Source of the DNA: an uncultured Oscillospiraceae bacterium
Lineage (GTDB): Bacteria; Bacillota; Clostridia; Oscillospirales; Acutalibacteraceae
Length of the DNA: 64,000 nucleotides
Direction: 5' to 3'
Assembly: GCA_948471205.1 (NCBI GenBank)
Contig: CAOKRT010000008.1
Coordinates: 1-64,000 of the forward strand
In this document: one piece after another, positions 8,939-18,129 of the stretch
How the letters are laid out: the number at the start of each line of letters is the position of its first letter
Position numbering within the stretch: position 1 is the stretch's first letter
Translations under genes and position numbers: made by a program
Notes under the pieces: model-generated
What the model saw: the letters and a program-made list of their open reading frames with translations, nothing else
What the model was told of the DNA's origin: nothing
Databases searched by the model: none

Positions 8939-9124
8939 TCATAACCACCAGTTAGTCGTGAACGGGTCTGCGTACTCTTTCAGTAAGATTTGGTCATTTG
9001 AAAAATCTTCTTCAAGCTGTTTTTGTATGTATTTTAGTAATGCGGTTGCCAATCTGTTTCTATTTACAGAAATCTGTGAGCATGCAAATGCGAAACAGAT
9101 TGAGGCAAGGTTCTCCGAAATAAT
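8939..9124 (-). pseudogene. C-terminal remnant of an unidentified protein
   Basis: An open minus-strand frame of about 61 codons has no ATG start and is entered directly after a stop (9125-9127). It ends in TGA at 8939. The residues look like true protein ('RLATALLKYIQKQLEEDF', 'LLKEYADPFTTNWWL') and give an amphipathic helix plus an aromatic C-terminus. I do not recognise the family. Absence of a start and a preceding in-frame stop suggest the tail of a decayed gene, possibly from a mobile element, between the accessory cassette and the tRNA cluster. Confidence 0.4.
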
Positions 9125-9152
9125 CTAAATCTTTCATTTAGCTATTATTTCG
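9116..9152. repeat. Long AT-rich inverted repeat
   Basis: CGAAATAATCTAAAT (9116-9130) pairs with 9136-9152 around the loop CTTTC, with one 2-nt bulge, giving a 15-bp stem. It overlaps the beginning of the gene remnant. A second, GC-rich inverted repeat (CCCCGG-TTGAA-CCGGGG) lies at 9245-9261, followed by TTTT. The stretch 9153-9280 otherwise shows no gene. The repeats could be transposon-end or terminator remnants. Confidence 0.4.
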
Positions 9153-9280
9153 TAAGGTTATTATACTGTGAGGTTATTTTTTGTCAATTTTCCCGCCTTG
9201 CTTCAAGCTCGGCATTTTCATTTTTACTAAAGCCTTTTATTTTTCCCCGGTTGAACCGGGGGTTTTAAGAGACAACAAAA

Positions 9281-9312
9281 AAAGCAAAGAATTCAAAAGA
9301 ATTCTTTGCTTT
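9281..9312 (-). terminator. Rho-independent terminator of the tRNA operon
   Basis: AAAGCAAAGAATTC, loop AAAA/TTTT, and the perfect complement form a 14-bp stem. On the minus strand a run of T follows (TTTTTTTG). It lies 5 bp after the CCA end of tRNA-Cys. Confidence 0.85.
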
Positions 9313-9316
9313 ACTT

Positions 9317-9390
9317 TGGAGGCACCACCCAGATTTGAACTGGGGATAAAGCTTTTGCAGAGCTCTGCCTTACCACTTGGCTATGGCGCC
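9317..9390 (-). tRNA. tRNA-Cys(GCA)
   Basis: This is a 74-nt gene with a genomically encoded CCA. The acceptor stem GGCGCCA/TGGTGCC closes with one G-U pair, the anticodon loop is CTGCAAA (anticodon GCA), and the T-loop is TTCAAAT. It is the last gene of the five-tRNA operon, 34 bp after tRNA-Gly. Confidence 0.95.
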
Positions 9391-9424
9391 TAATATAATA
9401 GGCACTAAAAATATTAGTGCCTTT

Positions 9425-9500
9425 TGGAGCGGATTACGAGACTCGAACTCGCCACCTCCACCTTGGCAAGGTGGCGCTCTACCGGATGAGCTAAATCCGC
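9425..9500 (-). tRNA. tRNA-Gly(GCC)
   Basis: This is a 76-nt gene with encoded CCA. The acceptor stem is GCGGATT/AATCCGC, the anticodon GCC lies in the loop TTGCCAA, and the T-loop is TTCGAGT. It is six bases downstream of tRNA-Phe. Confidence 0.95.
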
Positions 9501-9506
9501 ATAAAT

Positions 9507-9582
<76 letters not shown>

Positions 9583-9588
9583 ACATGA

Positions 9589-9665
9589 TGGCGACCCGGA
9601 ACGGACTTGAACCGTCGACCTCCTGCGTGACAGGCAGGCGTTCTAACCAGCTGAACTACCGGGCC
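9589..9665 (-). tRNA. tRNA-Asp(GTC)
   Basis: This is a 77-nt gene with encoded CCA. The acceptor stem is GGCCCGG/CCGGGTC, the anticodon loop is CTGTCAC with anticodon GTC, and the discriminator is G as expected for Asp. A 10-bp hairpin (9670-9693) separates it from the upstream tRNA-Val. Confidence 0.95.
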
Positions 9666-9696
9666 AGATTTCACATAGGAAAACCTATGTGAATAT

Positions 9697-9772
9697 TGGT
9701 GGGAACAACAGGGCTCGAACCTGTGACCCTCTGCTTGTAAGGCAGATGCTCTCCCAGCTGAGCTATGCTCCC
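9697..9772 (-). tRNA. tRNA-Val(TAC)
   Basis: This is a 76-nt gene with encoded CCA. The acceptor stem is GGGAGCA/TGTTCCC and the anticodon TAC lies in the loop CTTACAA. It is the promoter-proximal gene of the operon. Confidence 0.95.
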
Positions 9773-9798
9773 GTCAATTGCTAACCGCAACGCTGATT

Positions 9799-9827
9799 AT
9801 AATACTATATCTTTCCATAAAAGTCAA
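9799..9827 (-). promoter_or_regulatory. Promoter of the tRNA operon
   Basis: On the minus strand TTGACT, a 17-bp spacer and TATTAT lie about 27 bp upstream of tRNA-Val. A second possible -10, TATAAT, starts 3 bp further on. Confidence 0.7.
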
Positions 9828-9845
9828 TACTTTTTTTCAATTTTT

Positions 9846-10724
9846 TTAACATGATTTTTCTATAATATAATTTATGTCGTCAGAAGTGAAAATATACTCT
9901 TTATCGCAAAAATGACATTCAACTTTTATTTCTTCCTTGTTTTGAGCCATTTCCTTTAATGAATCAAGACCTGTTGAAATCAAAGCAGCTTCTACACGGT
10001 CTCTGGAACAACTGCATTTATATACAGCGGCAGATTCATCAAGCTTGTCCGTTTGAATGCCCCTGAGTGCTCTTTTTGCAATATCGTCAGCATCCATCCC
10101 CTCAGCAAGCATTTGTGTTACAGAAGGAATATCAGACAGGGATTTTTCAATAGCCGTAATTGTTTCTTCGGGACAGCCCGGAAGAAGCTGAATAAGAAAT
10201 CCGCCTGCGCAGTTAACCGTTAAATCCGGATTTACAAGCACACCAAGCGCGCAAACAGACGGCGTCTGTTCAGATACGGCAAAATAATTTGTAATATCTT
10301 CGGCAATTTCACCGCTGATAATTTCTGTGGTGCCTGAAAAAGGTTCTTTCAGTCCGATGTCTTTCATAACATACAAAAATCCGTTGGTTCCCACAGCGCC
10401 TTTTACATCCAGTTTGCCTTTATCATTCAGCGGAATTTCCACAATTTTATTCTGAACATATCCCCTTGCATTTCCGCTGCTGTCTGATACGGCAATCAAA
10501 GAACCGGCAGGACCGTTTCCGTTAAGACGCAATGTAATGGAATCGTCAGCCCCTTTCAGCATTACACCCATCATGGAAGCCGCCGTTAAAAGTCTTCCGA
10601 GCGCCGCTGTAACGACAGCAGAGGGCTTATGAATATTTTCCATTCTTCTTATCATTTCAGTGGTATCGACAGCGATAACAAAGGCACTGCCGTCTTCCGT
10701 TATATATCTTACAACATTTCCCAT
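9846..10724 (-). CDS. hslO: Redox-regulated chaperone Hsp33
   Basis: This 292-residue cytoplasmic holdase chaperone is activated by oxidation. The zinc-binding switch is intact: C237 and C239 (CSC) with C270 and C273 (CHFC). The N-terminal domain shows the family's 'TAALGRLLTAASMMG' and 'GNARGYVQN' segments. Full family length. It lies 3 bp downstream of a methyltransferase gene and ends the yerC-methyltransferase-hslO transcript. The tRNA operon promoter begins just beyond it. Confidence 0.95.
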   Translation of the reverse strand: MGNVVRYITEDGSAFVIAVDTTEMIRRMENIHKPSAVVTAALGRLLTAASMMGVMLKGADDSITLRLNGNGPAGSLIAVSDSSGNARGYVQNKIVEIPLNDKGKLDVKGAVGTNGFLYVMKDIGLKEPFSGTTEIISGEIAEDITNYFAVSEQTPSVCALGVLVNPDLTVNCAGGFLIQLLPGCPEETITAIEKSLSDIPSVTQMLAEGMDADDIAKRALRGIQTDKLDESAAVYKCSCSRDRVEAALISTGLDSLKEMAQNKEEIKVECHFCDKEYIFTSDDINYIIEKSC

Positions 10725-10727
10725 AAT

Positions 10728-11453
10728 TTATTTCCTTTTACAAACAAAATAAAGCCTTTCTGATGTATCGGAAGGTTCATTTAACGATACATCGTCATAA
10801 ATGCCCAGAATATCAAAATAAGGGCTGAGGGCACTGCTTAATTCCCTTATACTGTAAGCAGTTTCAATAAACGTTTCCGAATACCTGTCATAATTTGTTC
10901 CGTTAAACATAAAAATATCCAGCATAATTCTTATGCGGTTATTATCCATCAATTCATTATCCCAAGACAGAAAATAATTTTCCCTGTCAAAAACAAACGT
11001 ATTATCAGCCAAAATGTTATTGTGCTTATAAACAGTATTCACATCAAAAACAAAAATTCCGTTTTCGGACAAAGACTCAAAAACGCATTTAAATGTATTC
11101 TCAACATCCCTGATACTTTGCAGATGGTTAATGGAATCCAGATTGCACATACAGGCATCAGCCGGAGCAGAAAGCCTGAAATTCTGCATTTCCGCCTTCA
11201 GAAATGTAATCGTTCCGTTTGCTTTGCTATCTGCAAAAGAAAGCATTTCCGTGCTTGAATCAATGCCTGTAACCGTGTAACCTTTGTTTTTCATCAAAAG
11301 ACTCATTGTTCCCGTGCCGCAGGCAAGATCAAGAACGGATGCATTTTTCCCTACTCCGAATTCATTAAAAAAGTCAGAAATGTAATCACTTCTGACTTCG
11401 TATTCAACATTTTCTGTTAAATCATCATAACAAAAAGCAAAGTAATTATACAT
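10728..11453 (-). CDS. Class I SAM-dependent methyltransferase
   Basis: This 241-residue soluble protein has a Rossmann-fold methyltransferase core. Motif I reads 'VLDLACGTGTMSLLMKNKGY' near residue 40, the acidic post-I residue sits in 'TGIDSS', and motif IV-like 'ACMCNLDSINHL' lies near 100. The C-terminal half carries the beta-strands seen in small-molecule methyltransferases of this family ('YSETFIETAYS'). Its start overlaps the stop of the upstream TrpR-like gene by 8 bp, so it is co-translated. The substrate cannot be inferred. Confidence 0.85.
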   Translation of the reverse strand: MYNYFAFCYDDLTENVEYEVRSDYISDFFNEFGVGKNASVLDLACGTGTMSLLMKNKGYTVTGIDSSTEMLSFADSKANGTITFLKAEMQNFRLSAPADACMCNLDSINHLQSIRDVENTFKCVFESLSENGIFVFDVNTVYKHNNILADNTFVFDRENYFLSWDNELMDNNRIRIMLDIFMFNGTNYDRYSETFIETAYSIRELSSALSPYFDILGIYDDVSLNEPSDTSERLYFVCKRK

Positions 11454-11745
11454 TGCCGTCCTCTTTCATGCGTTCAAAAATTCTGTCGTAGCCGTCACAG
11501 CCATACTGAAGGCTTCTGTTTACCCTGCTTATTGTAGCTGTTGAAGCACCGGTTTCATTAACAATATCCGTATACACGGATTTTTCAGAAAGCATTTTTG
11601 CCACCACTATACGCTGACTGAGTGAACGCAATTCCTGAACCGTACAAAGATCTTCAAAAAAATCATAGCATTCATCAATATCTTCCAGTTTCAAAACAGC
11701 ATTAAAAAGAAATTCAAGATTTTTGTCATTTCTTTTAAGCGGCAT
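11446..11745 (-). CDS. YerC/YecD-family TrpR-like regulator
   Basis: This is a protein of about 99 residues with a TrpR-like helix-turn-helix: 'TVQELRSLSQRIVVAKML' followed by 'GASTATISRVNRSLQYGCDG', the family hallmark. It probably binds DNA; its targets are unknown. I chose the ATG at 11745 because GGAG lies 8 bp upstream; a GTG at 11754 in the same frame has no ribosome-binding site. It heads the transcript that continues into the methyltransferase and hslO. Confidence 0.85.
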   Translation of the reverse strand: MPLKRNDKNLEFLFNAVLKLEDIDECYDFFEDLCTVQELRSLSQRIVVAKMLSEKSVYTDIVNETGASTATISRVNRSLQYGCDGYDRIFERMKEDGNV

Positions 11746-11807
11746 AATCATCACTCCATAAATAAATTATTATTATTTTAACACATTAAAGTTTGAAAGT
11801 AAAGAAA

Positions 11808-11834
11808 AAATCCCTGAAAAAAAATCAGGGATTT
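11808..11834 (-). terminator. Terminator after lysA
   Basis: AAATCCCTGA pairs with TCAGGGATTT (10 bp, 7-nt loop). On the minus strand it is followed by TTTTTTC, 9 bp after the lysA stop. Confidence 0.85.
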
Positions 11835-11842
11835 CAGATTAT

Positions 11843-13120
11843 TTATTCACTTATTAAATCTTTGTGAAAATCAAAGCAGTCAAACGTTGAAAAATAATCT
11901 TCGGCGGTTTCTGCTCTTCTTATAAGCTTTGCACTGCCGTCCCTGCATAAAAGAATTTCAGCAGAACGCAGCTTGCCGTTATAATTATAACCCATTGAAA
12001 AACCGTGAGCGCCGGAATCATGAATATAAATAATATCGCCTAAATCTATTTTAGGAAGCTTTCTGTTTATTGCAAACTTATCACAGTTTTCACACAAAGA
12101 ACCTGTTACATCATATGTATGATCACATGGTTCATTTTCCTTTCCGAGAACTGAAATATGATGATAAGAACCGTAAATGGCAGGACGCATAAGGTTTGCA
12201 GCACATGCATCCACCCCGATATATTCTTTATAAATATGTTTTTCATTAATTGCCGTTGTAACAAGCGCACCGTACGGACCCATCATAAATCTGCCCATTT
12301 CGGTATAGATAGCAACATCATCCATGCCGGCAGGTGTAAAAATTTCCTCATATACCTTTCTTACACTTTCGCCGATCTCAAGAATATCATTCGGTTTCTG
12401 ATCTGGCGTATACGGGATGCCGACACCGCCTGAAAGATTAATGAATGTAATTTTTATATCAAGCGCCTTGCTTAAATCAACAGCCAGCTTGAACAACAGT
12501 TTTGCAAGCGTGCCGTAATATTCGTTTGTAACGGTATTGGAACAAAGAAAAGCATGAATTCCGAATTCTTCAACACCTTTTTGTTTCATGATTGCAAATG
12601 CTTCATAAAGCTGATCTGCTGTCATACCGTATTTTGCGTCATTCGGTCTGTCCATAATAGAATTGGTAATCTGAAAAATTCCGCCGGGATTAAAACGGCA
12701 GCTCATTTTCTTTGGCAGTTTTCCGCATGCCTTTTCAACCGCTTCAATATGTGTAATATCATCCAGATTGATAATTCCACCCAAATCATTGCAGTATTTG
12801 AATTCATCCAACGGCGTATCGTTTGATGAAAACATAATATCTTCGCCTGTTGCGCCTATTGCCTTTGAAAGCATAAGTTCTGTTTTGGATGAACAGTCAC
12901 AGCCGCAGCCATATTCACGAAGTATATTAATAAGAAAAGGGTTTGGATTTGCTTTTACTGCGAAATATTCTTTAAAACCCTTATTCCATGAAAATGCTTT
13001 ACATACTTTTTCGGCATTTTCTCTTATACCCTTTTCATCATAAATATGAAAAGGTGTTGGAAATTCTTTTATTATTTCCTGCGCTTTTTCTTTTGTTAAG
13101 AAAGGTGTTTTGGGGTACAT
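11843..13120 (-). CDS. lysA: Diaminopimelate decarboxylase-like PLP enzyme
   Basis: This 425-residue fold-III PLP decarboxylase probably converts meso-diaminopimelate to lysine. The PLP lysine is K56 in 'EYFAVKANPN'. The glycine-rich phosphate loop is 'NLSGGVGIPY' and the C-terminal active-site motif is 'GSLCENCDKFA' (Cys and acidic residues). 'HIHDSGAHGFSMGYNYNG' matches LysA. It follows ysxC after 12 bp and ends at a terminator, so it is the last gene of the lon-ysxC-lysA transcript. A substrate other than DAP, such as a carboxylated polyamine, cannot be excluded from sequence alone. Confidence 0.85.
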   Translation of the reverse strand: MYPKTPFLTKEKAQEIIKEFPTPFHIYDEKGIRENAEKVCKAFSWNKGFKEYFAVKANPNPFLINILREYGCGCDCSSKTELMLSKAIGATGEDIMFSSNDTPLDEFKYCNDLGGIINLDDITHIEAVEKACGKLPKKMSCRFNPGGIFQITNSIMDRPNDAKYGMTADQLYEAFAIMKQKGVEEFGIHAFLCSNTVTNEYYGTLAKLLFKLAVDLSKALDIKITFINLSGGVGIPYTPDQKPNDILEIGESVRKVYEEIFTPAGMDDVAIYTEMGRFMMGPYGALVTTAINEKHIYKEYIGVDACAANLMRPAIYGSYHHISVLGKENEPCDHTYDVTGSLCENCDKFAINRKLPKIDLGDIIYIHDSGAHGFSMGYNYNGKLRSAEILLCRDGSAKLIRRAETAEDYFSTFDCFDFHKDLISE

Positions 13121-13132
13121 AATTTAATCCTC

Positions 13133-13714
13133 CTATGCTTCAAATGCGCCTGCAATCAGCGCTTTAATTTCATCAACGCCCTGGCCTGTTACCGCAGAAA
13201 ACGGAATTACAGGATAATCAGGGTTATTCAGTTCCGTATAAATGGAAGAAAGCCTTTCAGCATATGCTTTTTTCTTCAGTTTGTCTGCTTTTGTAAGCAC
13301 GGCAATAAACGGAATATTCATCTGCTGCAGAAAATCAATCATGGAATAATCATCTGCTGCAGGCTTATGACGCATATCAATAAGCTGAACTACAAGCTTT
13401 ATATTCCTGCCGCTTTGAAAATATCCTTCCATAAGCTCGGCAAAACGGTCTCGCTCCTGCTTTGAAATTTTGGCATAACCGTAGCCCGGTAAATCAACAA
13501 AGCGGTGATTATCAACATTATAAAAGTTTATGGTAACTGTTTTTCCGGGAACAGAGCTTACGCGTGCAAGATTTTTTCTGTTGAACAGCTTATTTAACAA
13601 TGAGCTTTTTCCAACGTTTGATCTTCCGGCAAATGTTATTTCCGGCTGTTCGGAAAACGGAAGCTGCTGTGAAATGCCAAAGGCTTTATCAAATTCTGCT
13701 TTATTAAAATTCAT
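13133..13714 (-). CDS. ysxC: Ribosome biogenesis GTPase YsxC/EngB
   Basis: This 193-residue TRAFAC GTPase acts in 50S ribosomal subunit assembly. G1 is GRSNVGKSS at 30-38, G3 is DLPGYGYA from 74, G4 is TKAD near 140, and G5-like 'FSAVTG' follows. Full length for the family. It starts 8 bp after the lon stop, an arrangement conserved in Bacillota (lon-ysxC), which supports both calls. Confidence 0.95.
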   Translation of the reverse strand: MNFNKAEFDKAFGISQQLPFSEQPEITFAGRSNVGKSSLLNKLFNRKNLARVSSVPGKTVTINFYNVDNHRFVDLPGYGYAKISKQERDRFAELMEGYFQSGRNIKLVVQLIDMRHKPAADDYSMIDFLQQMNIPFIAVLTKADKLKKKAYAERLSSIYTELNNPDYPVIPFSAVTGQGVDEIKALIAGAFEA

Positions 13715-13722
13715 AATTATCT

Positions 13723-16125
13723 CTATTGTGTAACGGACACCCGTTTATCTTTTGTATTTTTAATTATAGTATTTATTTTCTTATTGGGTTTTGGCATATC
13801 TTCAAGAACCAGACTGATTACTTCATCAAACTCAGAAACAGGAATAAAACGCAGACCGCATTTTACCTCTTCCGATATTTCGGAAAGATCCTTTAAATTT
13901 GCCTGCGGAATGATAACTGCTGTACAGCCTGCTTTATAAGCCGCCATGCTCTTTTCTTTCAGACCGCCGATTGCCATCGCTTTGCCTTTCAGGCTGATTT
14001 CCCCTGTCATTGCAATATCACGCTTTATCGGTATTCCCGTAAGCTCAGAAACAATGGCTGTTGTTATTGCAAGTCCTGCGGAAGGACCGTCTTTCGGAAC
14101 AGCGGCTTCCGGCGCATGAATATGTATGTCCTTTTTCTTATAAAAATCACTGTCAATGCCGAAAAGTTCTGCCTTTGAACGAACATAAGAAACGGCGGTT
14201 TTTGCACTTTCCTGCATAACATCGCCAAGATTGCCTGTTATTTCAATTTTTCCTGTGCCGTTTAATGCGGAAACCTCAATCGGCAGAAGCGTTCCGCCAA
14301 CCCTTGTCCAGGCAAGTCCGTTAATTGTGCCGACAAGATTTGTATTGCTTATTTTATCCTGCTGATATTTTTTAGGACCTAAAATATTTTCAATATTCTT
14401 ATCGGTTATTTTTACGGGAAGACCGGTTGTTTCAAGTTCTACCGCTGCTTTTCTGCAAAGAGAGGCAATGTTTTTTTCAAGATTTCTTACACCTGCCTCC
14501 GAAGTATAACAATCTATCAGCGAAAATATTGCTTCCTTGGATATTTTTAAATCCTTACTGCTGAGATTATGCTTTTTAAGTTCTTTCTTTATAAGATAAT
14601 CCTTTGCAATATGGAATTTCTCCTGGGCAGTATATGAATTTAATTCAATTACTTCCATACGGTCATACAGCGGTGCCGAAATAGCGCTAACATCATTTGC
14701 TGTTGTTATGAAAAGAACCTTGCTTAAATCAACTGCAAAATCAATATAATGGTCATTAAAACTGAAATTCTGCTCGGGATCAAGTGCTTCCAGCAGTGCG
14801 GACGACGGATCGCCCTTATAGTCGTTTCCTACCTTATCAATTTCATCCAGAAGAATGATGGGATTCATAACACCGCTTTTAATAATCGCATCAACAATTC
14901 TGCCGGGCATTGCGCCGATATATGTTTTTCTGTGCCCACGTATTTCCGCTTCATCATGAACGCCGCCGAGTGCAATACGAACATATTTTCTGTTCATACT
15001 CTTGGCAAGGCTTCTGACGATGGATGTTTTACCTACACCGGGAGGGCCTGCAAGGCAGATAATCTGCCCGGAATAATCAGGACTTCTTTTAAAAACAGCA
15101 AGAGATTCAATAATTCTTTGCTTTACCTTATCAAGTGCATAATGCTCTTTATCAAGAATTTTTCTGCTTTTTTCAAGGTTTATGGAGTCTTTCGTATATT
15201 TTCCGAATGGAATTTCAATACATTTATCAAGATAATTTCTTACCACAGTGCCTTCATGCGAACCGCCGGGCATTTTGGAAAGCTTACTGCATTCTTTTAA
15301 AAGCTTTTCCCTGATTTCATCATTACAGCCCATTGTCAGAATTTTATTTCTGTAAATATCGGCTTCTTCAACAGGATTTTCACCGTCTCCAAGCGACTCG
15401 GAAATAGCCTTCAATTCTTCGCGAAGGTAATATTCACGCTGATTCTGATCAATTGCCTTTTGAACTTTCTGTTGAATTTCAGCTTCAATTTCAAGTGTTG
15501 CATTTTCCTTTTTCAGCAGAACAAACAGCTTTGCAAGCCTTTCGCCGGGATCTACAGCTTCAAGGATTTCCTGTTTTTCTTCATAATCAATAAAAGAATT
15601 ATAGCATACATAATCGCAAAGGCTTCCGCCGTTTGTTAAAGCAATCACATTTACCTTAACATCATTGCTGATTTTTGGAATAATGGAAGCGTATTTTTCA
15701 AATTCTCTTTTAATAGCCCGTATGTATGCCTTTTCTTCCTTGGATTCCTGCACGGTTTCGGGAATTAAAGGTTCAACAGTACCTGCAATATAGGGTTTTA
15801 ACTGTGAAAAGGAGATAAGTTCTCCCCTTTGCACGCCCTCAACAACAACACGTACATTATCCGAATTCGGAATTTTTAAAAACTGTTTGATAATGCAAAC
15901 GGTTCCGACAGAAAATAAATCATCAATATTAGGCTCGTCCACCGCAGCGTCACGCTGCGCTACAAGAAAAACTTTCTGATTGCTGTTCATTGCCGATTTA
16001 AGCGCCGCTATGCTCTTTTTTCTTCCGACATCGAAATGGAGCACCATTTCGGGAAATACAACAAGTCCCCTTAACGGAATAACGGGCAAATCAATTATAT
16101 CTGTAAAATATTCAAAATTATTCAT
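13723..16125 (-). CDS. lon: ATP-dependent protease Lon
   Basis: This 800-residue AAA+ serine protease degrades misfolded and regulatory proteins in the cytoplasm. The LON N-domain occupies about 10-205, a coiled-coil linker lies at 205-245, Walker A GPPGVGKT at 360-367 and Walker B 'ILLDEID' near 424-430. The catalytic Ser is S682 in PKDGPSAG and the partner Lys lies in GGLKEK (723-725). Full length. A strong terminator separates it from clpX and a likely private promoter lies in the gap, so it can be expressed apart from the clp genes. Confidence 0.97.
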   Translation of the reverse strand: MNNFEYFTDIIDLPVIPLRGLVVFPEMVLHFDVGRKKSIAALKSAMNSNQKVFLVAQRDAAVDEPNIDDLFSVGTVCIIKQFLKIPNSDNVRVVVEGVQRGELISFSQLKPYIAGTVEPLIPETVQESKEEKAYIRAIKREFEKYASIIPKISNDVKVNVIALTNGGSLCDYVCYNSFIDYEEKQEILEAVDPGERLAKLFVLLKKENATLEIEAEIQQKVQKAIDQNQREYYLREELKAISESLGDGENPVEEADIYRNKILTMGCNDEIREKLLKECSKLSKMPGGSHEGTVVRNYLDKCIEIPFGKYTKDSINLEKSRKILDKEHYALDKVKQRIIESLAVFKRSPDYSGQIICLAGPPGVGKTSIVRSLAKSMNRKYVRIALGGVHDEAEIRGHRKTYIGAMPGRIVDAIIKSGVMNPIILLDEIDKVGNDYKGDPSSALLEALDPEQNFSFNDHYIDFAVDLSKVLFITTANDVSAISAPLYDRMEVIELNSYTAQEKFHIAKDYLIKKELKKHNLSSKDLKISKEAIFSLIDCYTSEAGVRNLEKNIASLCRKAAVELETTGLPVKITDKNIENILGPKKYQQDKISNTNLVGTINGLAWTRVGGTLLPIEVSALNGTGKIEITGNLGDVMQESAKTAVSYVRSKAELFGIDSDFYKKKDIHIHAPEAAVPKDGPSAGLAITTAIVSELTGIPIKRDIAMTGEISLKGKAMAIGGLKEKSMAAYKAGCTAVIIPQANLKDLSEISEEVKCGLRFIPVSEFDEVISLVLEDMPKPNKKINTIIKNTKDKRVSVTQ

Positions 16126-16154
16126 ATTATCCTCAACCTAAAATAATTGTTTGT

Positions 16155-16183
16155 ATTATATAATATAAATAAAAAAAAGGCAA
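16155..16183 (-). promoter_or_regulatory. lon promoter with its -35 inside the clpX terminator
   Basis: On the minus strand TTGCCT (16183-16178), a 17-bp spacer and TATAAT (16160-16155) lie 30 bp before lon. The -35 bases form part of the 3' arm and tail of the clpX terminator stem. Confidence 0.6.
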
Positions 16184-16200
16184 GTGCTGTACTTGCCTTT
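16176..16200 (-). terminator. Terminator after clpX
   Basis: AAAGGCAAGT pairs with ACTTGCCTTT (10 bp, 5-nt loop), followed on the minus strand by a run of eight T. It starts 10 bp after the clpX stop. Confidence 0.9.
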
Positions 16201-16209
16201 TTATACGTT

Positions 16210-17496
16210 TTAAGCATTTTTCAACGCAGAAACCGTTAAATCTTTTGCTTCTTTTTTAGGATTTTTTAAAATAATCGGTTCTGCACCGTTTCTTACAGAA
16301 TCTTCCGTAATAATGATTTTCTCAACTGTGGAATCACTTGGAATTTTATACATAAGGTCCGTAAGCGAATTTTCCAGCACGCTTCTTAAACCTCTTGCAC
16401 CTGTTTTTCTTTCAAGGGTAATATCAGCAACAGCCGCAAGCGCATCCTTTTTAAATTCAAGAACAACATCATCCATTTCAAACAGCTTTGTATATTGCTT
16501 TAAAATGGAATTCTTCGGCTCTGTCATAATTTTTACAAGTGCTTCCTTATCAAGATTATCAAGAACCGTAATTACAGGTATTCTTCCGATCAATTCGGGA
16601 ATAAGACCGAATTTAACCAGATCATGTTGAATAGCCTGCTTTAGAATTTTCGTTTCATCAACCTTAACATCTTCTATGTTCGCACCGAAGCCCATTGATT
16701 TTGAACCGATACGTTTTTGTATAATTTTCTCTATTCCGTCAAATGCACCGCCGCAGATAAACAGAATATTGGATGTGTCAATCTGAATAAATTCCTGCTG
16801 AGGGTGCTTTCTGCCGCCTCCGGGAGGAACATTTGAAACTGTACCTTCCAGAATCTTCAAAAGTGCCTGCTGAACGCCTTCTCCGCTCACATCTCTTGTA
16901 ATGGAACGATTTTCTGATTTACGGGAAATTTTATCAATTTCATCAACATAAATGATTCCGCGCTGTGCCTTTTCAACATCAAAATCCGCAGCCTGAATTA
17001 AACGAAGCAGAATATTTTCAACATCTTCTCCTACATAGCCTGCTTCTGTAAGCGTTGTAGCATCTGCAATAGCAAAAGGAACATTCAGAATTTTTGCCAA
17101 AGTCTGCGCAAGCATTGTTTTGCCGACACCCGTAGGACCAAGAAGAAGAATATTGCTTTTCTGAATTTCAACATCATCGCTTACAGACGAATAAATACGT
17201 TTGTAATGATTATAAACAGCAACAGAAAGCGCAATTTTAGCTTCATCCTGACCAATAACATATTCATCAAGTTTCTTCTTGATTTGCTCCGGCTTTGGTA
17301 AAACGATATCATCCTCGCCTTTAACAGAAGGCTTGCCGGAAGATGTTACGGAATTTTCAATTAAATCATTGCACAGATTAATACATTCATCGCAGATAAA
17401 CACACCCGGACCTTCAATAAGTTTGTGAACCATTGATTCCGATTTTCCGCAGAATGAACATCTTGCAACGTAATTTCTTTCATCATCTCTTGCCAT
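16210..17496 (-). CDS. clpX: ClpX, ATPase subunit of ClpXP protease
   Basis: This 428-residue AAA+ unfoldase delivers substrates to ClpP. The N-terminal zinc-binding domain has C13, C16, C35 and C38 (CSFC...CDEC). Walker A GPTGVGKT lies at 120-127 and Walker B '[10 protein letters not shown]' near 180. The RKH-like loop region and the ClpP-docking IGF-type tripeptide 'IGS/MGF' region follow. It lies 20 bp after clpP in the order tig-clpP-clpX, typical of the family, and ends at a terminator. Confidence 0.97.
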   Translation of the reverse strand: MARDDERNYVARCSFCGKSESMVHKLIEGPGVFICDECINLCNDLIENSVTSSGKPSVKGEDDIVLPKPEQIKKKLDEYVIGQDEAKIALSVAVYNHYKRIYSSVSDDVEIQKSNILLLGPTGVGKTMLAQTLAKILNVPFAIADATTLTEAGYVGEDVENILLRLIQAADFDVEKAQRGIIYVDEIDKISRKSENRSITRDVSGEGVQQALLKILEGTVSNVPPGGGRKHPQQEFIQIDTSNILFICGGAFDGIEKIIQKRIGSKSMGFGANIEDVKVDETKILKQAIQHDLVKFGLIPELIGRIPVITVLDNLDKEALVKIMTEPKNSILKQYTKLFEMDDVVLEFKKDALAAVADITLERKTGARGLRSVLENSLTDLMYKIPSDSTVEKIIITEDSVRNGAEPIILKNPKKEAKDLTVSALKNA

Positions 17497-17516
17497 AAAT
17501 ATCTCCGTTCAGATGA

Positions 17517-18107
17517 TTATCTTTTATCAATAACTTTATCAACAAGACCGTACTCAAGGGCTTCATTTGCCGTAAGCCAGTTATCCCTGTCTGTATCTCT
17601 TGCAAGGTCTTCAACCGTTTTGCCGCAGTTTTCAGCAAGAATTCTGTTTAATCTTTCTTTTGTCTGAACAAGATTTTTTGCAGCAATTTCTATATCTGTT
17701 GTCTGTCCGGTTAATCCGTGACCGCCGATTAATGGCTGATGGATTAAAATGGAACTGTTCGGCAAAGCAATTCTTTTTCCCTTTGCACCGCTTGAAAGCA
17801 GAAATGCACCCATTGATGCAGCCATACCGATACATATTGTTGAAACATCACATTTGATATACTGCATTGTATCGTAAATAGCGAGTCCGTCTGTTACGGA
17901 ACCGCCCGGAGAATTAATATACAAACTGATATCCTTTTCGCTGTCCTGTCCTTCAAGGAAAAGAAGCTGCGCAATTACAAGTGATGCCGTCTGCGAATTA
18001 ACCTCGTCGGAAAGAACGATAATTCTGTCGTTCAGAAGACGGGAAAAAATGTCCATGGAGCGTTCGCCGTTTCCGGTTTGCTCAACTACGTATGGTACTA
18101 ATGCCAT
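17517..18107 (-). CDS. clpP: ATP-dependent Clp protease proteolytic subunit
   Basis: This 196-residue serine protease forms the double-heptamer chamber of ClpXP. The catalytic triad is S98 (GMAASMG), H123 (LIHQPL) and an Asp in 'DTDRDNW' near 172. The short N-terminal propeptide precedes '[12 protein letters not shown]'. Full length. It sits between tig (22 bp) and clpX (20 bp) in one transcript, which couples folding at the ribosome with degradation. Confidence 0.97.
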   Translation of the reverse strand: MALVPYVVEQTGNGERSMDIFSRLLNDRIIVLSDEVNSQTASLVIAQLLFLEGQDSEKDISLYINSPGGSVTDGLAIYDTMQYIKCDVSTICIGMAASMGAFLLSSGAKGKRIALPNSSILIHQPLIGGHGLTGQTTDIEIAAKNLVQTKERLNRILAENCGKTVEDLARDTDRDNWLTANEALEYGLVDKVIDKR

Positions 18108-18129
18108 AAAATCACTACCTTTTTAATAA

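Noticed and set aside
14749-15300. Plus-strand 183-residue ORF
   Set aside because: It is the antisense shadow of the Lon ATPase region.
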